52,300 nucleotides of DNA, from contig SCFE01000091.1 in the NCBI GenBank assembly GCA_004352715.1, positions 1,729,078 through 1,781,377 of the forward strand, written 5' to 3'. The stretch comes from Hofstenia miamia. Taxonomy: Eukaryota; Xenacoelomorpha; Acoela. Both the position numbers and the translations under genes were made by a program. This document shows, piece by piece, positions 45,121-52,300 of the stretch; position 1 is the stretch's first letter; each line of letters starts with the position of its first letter. The notes under the pieces are model-generated. The model searched no databases and had not been told where the DNA came from. It saw nothing but the letters and a program-made list of their open reading frames with translations.

Positions 45121-46547
45121 TTGTACTCCCTCAGGACGGTCGAGGTTACCTGATATTCTATGTGAATTTTAACAAAAAAATCATACACCTCCGATTAAAA
45201 TGCAATTGAAAAATTTCTAATGCTTCATATTTTTAGTTTGACTTTACTATTATTTTATTCCCTTTGACCCCAATACAGAGGTCATTTTCAAAGACTATTT
45301 ATATCATTAAGATTTTATATTTGAAATGTGAGTTTCTGACTTCATCAATTCCTTGCCAATTTCAATGTAAAAATATCTAATGTATATATTAGTTGTTATA
45401 ATTTATATATATATTATATATATTTATATATATTATATATATTTATATATATATATATATATATATATTAGTGAAGAATCCGGTCCTGTTAATCCGGTTC
45501 GGTTAAAGCCGGTTAATTTGCAGGAGCTGGTTATTCAGTTTAAAATCCTGTTAAGAAATTCTATTTTTGATTTTCAAAATTAATTGATTACAGTGATTGC
45601 AGTGTTACAAAACAACAGAAATTGTCTTAAAGGCTGCAGGATTCATGCTTATTGTCATTTTAGTCCTAATCTACATTTTGCTATTCAAATTATGGAATAG
45701 CAATATTTGAAAAAAAAATCAAATTTAAGAGAAAATGATGCATCGACTCCAACATGTTTGAATTCGCATTGTTGTTGTTAGATTATTTTTCAAATAGATA
45801 AAATCATTCATTAAAGTTCTAAATTCTTATGCTTNTTGTACTCCCTCAGGACGGTCGAGGTTACCTGATATTCTATGTGAATTTTAACAAAAAAATCATA
45901 CACCTCCGATTAAAATGCAATTGAAAAATTTCTAATGCTTCATATTTTTAGTTTGACTTTACTATTATTTTATTCCCTTTGACCCCAATACAGAGGTCAT
46001 TTTCAAAGACTATTTATATCATTAAGATTTTATATTTGAAATGTGAGTTTCTGACTTCATCAATTCCTTGCCAATTTCAATGTAAAAATATCTAATGTAT
46101 ATATTAGTTGTTATAATTTATATATATATTATATATATTTATATATATTATATATATTTATATATATATATATATATATATTAGTGAAGAATCCGGTCCT
46201 GTTAATCCGGTTCGGTTAAAGCCGGTTAATTTGCAGGAGCTGGTTATTCAGTTTAAAATCCTGTTAAGAAATTCTATTTTTGATTTTCAAAATTAATTGA
46301 TTACAGTGATTGCAGTGTTACAAAACAACAGAAATTGTCTTAAAGGCTGCAGGATTCATGCTTATTGTCATTTTAGTCCTAATCTACATTTTGCTATTCA
46401 AATTATGGAATAGCAATATTTGAAAAAAAAATCAAATTTAAGAGAAAATGATGCATCGACTCCAACATGTTTGAATTCGCATTGTTGTTGTTAGATTATT
46501 TTTCAAATAGATAAAATCATTCATTAAAGTTCTAAATTCTTATGCTT
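45121..46547. other. Assembly join: about 713-bp sequence repeated on both sides of a single N
   Basis: Bases 45121-45834 (714 bp) recur as 45836-46547 (712 bp). I could see only a two-base length difference in the TA tract. The single N at 45835 separates them. This is most simply an unmerged contig overlap; a real recent tandem duplication is less likely. Confidence 0.85.
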
Positions 46548-46857
46548 CTCCATTTTGTGTAACTACTTACATTTTTTTCATTAAATTCCAATAGACTTTT
46601 CGTTCATTTTTATTATTTACAAAACTTTCAGTGCTAAAATAACGAAGACGAAACGATATATATATATATAAATTTCATATTAGCACATACGAATAGGCCA
46701 ATTTCATTTTGAAAGATAGAAATAGATTATATTTTTTCAAATTTGATTATGATGCTATTTTTTAAAGATTCGGTTAAAACCGGTTAAAATCCGGTTAAGG
46801 TAAAAAGAAATCCGGTCCATTTAATCCGGTTAAAGCATTGTGGAATGCACAGCACTA
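46182..46857. mobile_element. hAT-like non-autonomous element with CCGGTT subterminal repeats
   Basis: The element begins TAGTGAAGAATCCGGTCC and ends ...GGAATGCACAGCACTA, so the outer five bases are a perfect inverted repeat (TAGTG) fitting the hAT YARNG consensus. Both ends carry repeated CCGGTT/AACCGG words (46190-46230 and 46770-46840). (TA)n tracts border both sides, so an 8-bp target duplication within TA would be invisible. The first part also appears at 45467-45834 because of the assembly duplication. The interior is non-coding. About 676 bp. Confidence 0.6.
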
Positions 46858-47353
46858 ATATATATATATATATATATGTATGGTGCCATACCATTATGTA
46901 CAGGTTCCCTAATGCTGTGATAGAAACAATTGATGTCCATTATAAATTGCAAGCCAACATATTTCAATAATGGCAGCCATAAATTTATTGCTACATGTAC
47001 AGAATCTACATGGGTTTCATGAAAATTGTAAAAATATTTTTAATGTAATACACTATATCAACTATCTATAATAGCTGAATGGGCAAAAAATTATCCTATA
47101 CAAATTTAAAAACTGAAAAACATCATTTAATTACAATAGCAACTTCCATTGGTGTTGCACAACTTTAATAAATAGCTTCAGTAGATTGCAATTTAAATCT
47201 AAAGATGAACTTGCTACACATTTTAATAGTAGAAATCTTAAAGGTTAAATTGCTTCTTATTTCAATTCATTACACCTTACAATGTGTGCTGTATTGGAAA
47301 AGAAACAACTATTTATTATACCTTACACAATAATCACATGAAAATAGTGTATG
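46828..47353. other. CpG-free stretch, 526 bp
   Basis: No CG occurs between the last CCGGTT of the hAT-like element and gggcgaaac at 47354. The sequence is TG/CA-rich, like the block at 28332-31029. No gene recognised. Confidence 0.7.
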
Positions 47354-49190
47354 GGCGAAACATTAAATATGGCCATTATGAATGGCTAGCAAATTTTGAC
47401 TACTAGTCAAAAACTGACTATTGTTCAAATAGTCTAACTTATTAATTTCTTGTTTTTAAAATATCAGTGTGCGAATATTTTTGCATGCGAATATTACAAG
47501 TTGACAAGGAGGGTGCTATTGCGTAATCGTCCGATTCAAATAGAACGTTTTCTCTTTCCAATGTTGGCTATTTGAAGCCTACACTATAAATCTTTTGATT
47601 ACAGGTAAAAAACACCTTTATCAAATGTTTTCATTTTAAAATTAAGCAGTACATTTAACAATTGTTCGAGTCAGCCACAGTTTCTATGTATGATGTACCA
47701 TAACCGTATAGGTGGACGCAGGTCTAAATTTCAACCATCATCAACAAATTTTGCAGCAACAAAGGATTTGATATTTCGATTATTCTCATGTACTTAATAA
47801 TTTCGCAATTAAAGAAAAAGATTAATTTATGATTTACCAAAATATTTTTATTGTAGAAATTTATGTGTTTTGAAACACAATTGAAATTAGCTATTCATTT
47901 ATGTGCTTGTAAATGCTAAAAGTGAAATTCTGAACAAGAATTGTGCTGCTTTTAATTAGCGTTTGATAAAATTGTGACAAAATTCACGCAGACAAAAAGG
48001 TAAATCAATCGACTTGATTAATTTATAATGGGACTTTTGACATAGAAAAGATTAAAACCATTTTATGAGAGAATAACGGCCTGCTAAATCGATTGACAGC
48101 CTTTTCGGATTAAACTAATAAAGATTTTAAAACAGGGAAATTTCTGCTTTAATTTAATTTTTATTGTTGATTGCTTTCTATAGGGACGAACCAAATCTTT
48201 TATAGACTATAATTTATTATATTAAATTTAATCAGTGTTCAGCCCAATGAAAAATAAATGTCGCTTTTTCTGCTGTTTTTTAATAAACTACTATAATGAA
48301 AGAAGAAATTAACGTTATATATGAAAATATATTTTAACCGCTAGTCTAGATTTATTTAAATTTTACTCTTTCTGTCGGTAAGATTTTTAGTATAATTTGC
48401 TAATTTTTATTTTTGCATTTTCTAAATTAATTACCGAACCTGGTAATCCGAAGTTTTACAGCCATTCTAAAATCATTAGTTCACCATTCTTGAGGAATTG
48501 TTTTCCAATGATTTTTTATTATTATTTATTTTATCATCAAATGTCCAAGTTTTTAGACTGAGACCAACAAAACTAGAATCCAAACAATATTGAAAGTAAT
48601 TTGCGGTATACTGGAGACTGCAAAGTTTATATTTCGGTGGATTTAAAAATTCATTGAAGCTTAAGATGAATAAGAAATCTGTATTTAACTTAATCATTGT
48701 CATAATGTATATAATCAAACGATAGGCGATATTGGTATATGCAAACACAGCTACTACAAATTAAAATAAATTTATGCTTATTGAATATGCAAAATACATG
48801 TAAATCAGTGTTTATAATGATCAATCGAATACGGCTAATTTCTTATTAAATCTCATATTTAAGTATTAATTCTATAATTTTCGTGGGTAAATTAAGACTG
48901 TATTTTTGAAAGCATCTGAATTTGCTGTCCATATTCTGGAGGTTCGTTTATGGTGAAAGCAAGATGTATGCTTACTATAAATTGAAATCTCACGTAATTT
49001 GATAAAGGAAGGATATTGAAGTACAATCTAAGGTATTCATTGCGAGATTGTTCGACATTTCATTTGCTCAGATTTTTTACTATACATTGCTTTAGCAAAA
49101 AATAAATCGATAAAAATATCTAAAACGGCTCGTTACGAAACCATTGATTAACATGTCCGTCTTTTTAAAGTCTATGCTAGCTGACGCGTT
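47354..49190. other. Unannotated AT-rich sequence
   Basis: One 90-codon minus-strand frame (48476-48748) without a familiar motif. Nothing else recognised. Confidence 0.55.
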
Positions 49191-49483
49191 CGGGACAGAG
49201 AACAAGACCAAAATGTAAAACACAGGACGAATCCATTTGGGATCAGGACCAAATTTTTCAGTTTAACAGAGACTAAATTGATTGAATATTTTCTATTAAC
49301 TAAAATATGTCTGAAATATCTACATTAACATTCAGTATTCAATTACTCTCAGTAAGGATCCAGAAATAGATGTACGGAACTGAGACGAAATACTACGGGA
49401 CAACAAAGTCCGGGACTCAAGAATTGCATTTGAAATGGGAGCGGTACGGGGGTCGAAAATATGCAATCCTGCATGTCTCTTAT

Positions 49484-49511
49484 CAAGGTTACCTCTTTAG
49501 AGGTAGCCTTG
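49484..49511. repeat. Strong hairpin, 12-bp stem with TTTA loop
   Basis: caaggttacctc, loop ttta, gaggtagccttg: 11 Watson-Crick pairs plus one G-U in RNA. It lies in a patch (49190-49450) that is GC-richer than its surroundings and repeats gggac words, including gggacaacaaagtcc. Role unknown. Confidence 0.6.
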
Positions 49512-49570
49512 CTTTTATCTATGCTATACATTTAGCTAATAATGATGGCATTGTCATTGTGAAGTGTTGA

Positions 49571-50214
49571 TGGAAGATCATTCTTTATCCTTAGACGCTT
49601 TTGAATCAGTTCACTTTTAAGATTTTGTCTTATATGAATGAACATGAATATAGAAGCATATTCCAATTTTAAGTTTACTGAAAAAATCCAAATGCAATTT
49701 TTATTTTTTTCAGGGGAAACGATTGATCAACCATTTCGTCACCGTCAACTGAATAACTTTTTTCCGTTTATTATGTGAAAAATATATTTAGCAAAATCTG
49801 CACATTAAAAATCATCCTTGTATACCTAACGCCAGTTGAGAGAACGTATATTACTATATTTTGTTCAAGCTTTGTTGTGCACTACATAAATGTTTGTAGA
49901 TCAAAATCTGATGGTTATTTTAACTACATTACTTTGGAAAGAGCGCTAAGTATTTAGCCATTGTTTAAGAATTTTCATGCATATTATGAACTAACGTTCT
50001 ATAAATTTTGCATGCACAAAAAATTTCAAATAAATTTTACCTTTAGACATTTGCGCTAAGTACCTATTTAATTAGATCAATATGTGTGCATGGTTTTCGA
50101 AATATTAAATCTATTACTTTGAAATCAAGAAAGTTTCATGTAAATAGAAAAATTCAAATGATCATTTCTATGCCAGTACCAAGGAAGAAATATATTCTTT
50201 TTCATTCAATTCAG

Positions 50215-50250
<36 letters not shown>

Positions 50251-51736
50251 CAAAACCTTAACAATGTAAAATTGCTAAAGTTTTAACAATTCTAACTGAA
50301 TGACAGTGTTTTTAATGTATACATTATAGATACTTTTGTGATAGTTTCTTTCACCTCTTACCTTCATTCAAATTTAATTCGTTTGCTTGTATGTGAAACA
50401 TATTCCTTTTAGCATAATGCATCTAACCATAAAACGCAGCTTAATTATGATTATTTGATATGATACTAAAACTTCTCTTAGAGAACTAAAATTATTTTAG
50501 GAGATGTTTTCTCCGGCACTTTTGTAATGCCAAAATTTATAGTTTTGTAGATACAGCAGATTTCGTTTCCTTTGCAAAAATAATTTTTGAGATTTCCAAC
50601 AGCAGGTTAGATTCTAATGCTTAAATAATGGGACTAAAGAGATTAGCATGATTAGCAGACAATTCTTCTCCTTCGCAAAACCTTATTCAGGCGAGAAGTT
50701 GTTTCTTGTCAACTATTGTGATTGTCAATGTTGGCAACGCAATTAGCTTCAATCTGAATTTTAAAGATTCTGATAAATATCTTCTCTAAATCGCTTAGAA
50801 AAACATCATTCGCCACTTGAACAGGAAAAGTGAGATCAACTGCAATCTAACAAAGGTAATTGAATTACAAACCTCTGGATTCTTCGCTCGTCATTTTAAT
50901 GCCTCTGTCAATTGGACTCAATCACCACTCTTTAATAAAGAGTGATTTGTATTACTATTAAGTGCTAAGCGATAGACAGCTAATAACTTCAGACGATTCA
51001 ATCAGCTATAACATCTTCTGCATGGCAGGTTAATTCTGGTATGGTTTTATTTTATGCAATAAGACAAATGAGATTTCACAAGAAATACTTTATATTGACG
51101 TAAAGATCTCAAAATATTAATGCTAGTTTTTAGAATTGACTAAACACCTTATTCAATTAAAAAATTAGTGAGTTAGGACAAAATTTACCCAGTGAGGAGA
51201 CACGCTCAACTAGACACTGTGAAAGACACGCTTTTTTCAACCAGTTGGTTTGAGTAGCTCTATGTAAACAAAATTAGAATTATGTTTTACATTTTAATTT
51301 AGTTTGGTGCACGTTAGCATTGCACCTTAGGCTCATATGTCAATATAAAGTATGGTAATGTTCCATGCATTATTTAATGACATTTATGATTTTGACATCT
51401 TTCGTAACATTTCATTTTATGTTCCATTGCGATCTAATCTTCGATCAAGTTCCGGTACTTTATTTCAAATATCAAAACTTAAGAAAACAAAGACTCGGCA
51501 ATCTTATTTTTATCGTATTACAATGGTTGCAAATTACTTTCACGTTATAACAGATATCTCTGTTTTTGATGCTCCTAAACTTTTTAAAGCTAAATAATGC
51601 GTCATTGCTAAATTTTCTTAAGCTCTGAATATGATAATTCATATACATGTAAAAAGTTTCTTCTCTGCCCCTGTAATATTTACTTTTCTTCTTTTAATTT
51701 TTAATATTTTTGTTATTCAGTTTTAAATAGTCATTT
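49571..51736. other. Unannotated; (TA)n at 50214-50248 and a small hairpin near 50926-50946
   Basis: The hairpin is cactcttt, aat, aaagagtg. It does not match the histone 3' stem-loop. No gene, RNA or repeat family recognised. Confidence 0.55.
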
Positions 51737-51757
51737 TATTATTATTATTATTATTAT
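51737..51757 (-). repeat. (AAT)n tail of the right LINE copy (minus strand)
   Basis: Seven ATT units on the plus strand, about 50 bp beyond the LINE stop codon, equivalent to the tail at 263-303. Confidence 0.85.
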
Positions 51758-51805
51758 TCTTACTTCTCACAGCTTCATGCTGGTATCCCTCTCAGCTCAG
51801 GGAAC

Positions 51806-52300
51806 TCACCAGTTCCCACGGAGTCTGAGAGCTTTCCTCAGGACTCTAGCTGTTCCTAACAATGCGGCCTTCTGTGCTACTGCTTCTACCCACTTTGGTA
51901 CTCCCAACTCCTCCAAGTATCTCTTATGCTTCTTACTCACTGCTCCTAGTACTCTTACAACTACCGGGACTACTTCAACTTTCTTTAACTTCCACAGCCT
52001 TTCTATTTCCTCTGCTAACTCTCTGTACTTGTCTATCTTCTCTTTCTCTTTGCTTTCTACATTTCTGTCCTTTGGTACTGCTATGTCTATCACTGTTCCT
52101 AATCTTTTCTCTTTTTCTACCACTACTATGTCTGGCCTCCGTGCTTCTATCACTTTGCTCGTCTGTATGTTGAAATCCCACAGTATCTTAACCTTCTCAT
52201 TTTCTATGACGCCCTGTGGCTTGTGCTCATACCACTTGTCTCCTGCTTCTAACCCATGCTGCCTGCTCAAACTCCAGTGTACCATTCTTCCCACCTTGTC
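51806..52300 (-). CDS. C-terminal part of an RLE-type non-LTR retrotransposon polyprotein (partial, runs off window)
   Basis: The minus-strand frame is open from the window edge to a stop at 51806, about 165 residues. It contains GRMVHWSLSRQHGL, KWYEHKPQGVIENEKVKILW, then RRPDIVVVEKEKRLGTVIDI followed by AVPKD. This is the PD...(x)...D spacing of the PD-(D/E)XK-like restriction-type endonuclease that follows the reverse transcriptase in R2-related LINEs. The basic C-terminus (LLGTARVLRKALRL) matches the left copy at 3-215. The reverse transcriptase should lie beyond 52300. The upstream methionine is internal. No stop or frameshift is visible, so this copy is younger or better preserved than the other retroelements here. 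Confidence 0.85.
   Translation of the reverse strand, partial: DKVGRMVHWSLSRQHGLEAGDKWYEHKPQGVIENEKVKILWDFNIQTSKVIEARRPDIVVVEKEKRLGTVIDIAVPKDRNVESKEKEKIDKYRELAEEIERLWKLKKVEVVPVVVRVLGAVSKKHKRYLEELGVPKWVEAVAQKAALLGTARVLRKALRLRGNW

Noticed and set aside
45380-45583. IYIYIY-rich open frames here and at other TA tracts (16893, 22672, 36909, 50086)
   Set aside because: TA dinucleotide repeats have no stop in some frames and give chance open frames.
49349-49570. Overlapping 60-66-codon frames on both strands
   Set aside because: No recognised motif; they cover the hairpin and GC-richer patch, which lowers stop frequency by composition.
50926-50946. Histone-type 3' stem-loop
   Set aside because: The stem is A/T- and purine-biased (cactcttt/aaagagtg) with a 3-base loop and lacks the conserved GGC...GCC stem and TTTC loop; no histone frame is nearby.
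51862-52173. Plus-strand frames of 60-100 leucine/serine-rich codons
   Set aside because: Shadows of the purine-rich minus-strand LINE coding sequence.

Overview
The window reads as AT-rich (about 30% GC by eye) non-coding nuclear DNA from a metazoan, probably an invertebrate. The evidence is a mixture of animal transposable-element families: an RLE-type LINE, CR1/jockey-like LINEs, Penelope-like elements, a THAP-fused PIF/Harbinger-like transposase, a Tc1/mariner-superfamily element and hAT-type MITEs. There are also many (TA)n microsatellites and short GT-AG intron candidates of about 50 bp. I cannot name the species. I see no intact host gene, rRNA, tRNA or CRISPR array. Nearly every open frame longer than 60 codons is a chance frame, a (TA)n 'IYIYIY' frame or a frame running through N.

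Layout. The window opens (1-303, + strand) and closes (51737-52300, - strand) with the 3' ends of the same RLE-type LINE family in inverted orientation. From the left there is a 210-bp hAT-type MITE (735-944), a foldback element with CCAAT-containing arms (1673-1806), a decayed unrecognised gene on the minus strand (about 5470-6715) and a GC-rich-ended candidate element (6993-8271). A Penelope-like fragment follows at 9999-10560 (-). The 10.5-22 kb interval is mostly featureless.

At 22.7-24.2 kb a (TA)n-bracketed element carries about ten copies of a CAGGGCGC motif in both orientations around a broken zinc-finger-like gene. A LINE RT fragment lies at 25.0-25.7 kb (-). A THAP/DDE transposase pseudogene at 27.0-28.3 kb leads into a 2.7-kb block containing no CpG at all (28332-31029), which runs towards a 1000-N gap. 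After the gap come a second Penelope-like fragment (34527-35060, -), a hAT-type MITE (35285-35517), another LINE RT fragment (37.3-37.85 kb, -), a Tc1/mariner-type element with roughly 145-bp inverted repeats (about 40034-41100), a set of diverged direct repeats (41.4-42.5 kb) and a CCGGTT-rich hAT-like element (46182-46857).

Assembly quality affects interpretation. At three N joins (11803, 40511, 45835) the flanking sequence is repeated on both sides, at 243, 149 and about 713 bp. These look like unmerged contig overlaps rather than biology. The genes present do not form a pathway; the window is a record of successive insertion and decay. The items most worth following up are the CpG-free block, the CAGGGCGC element and the intron-bearing THAP transposase.
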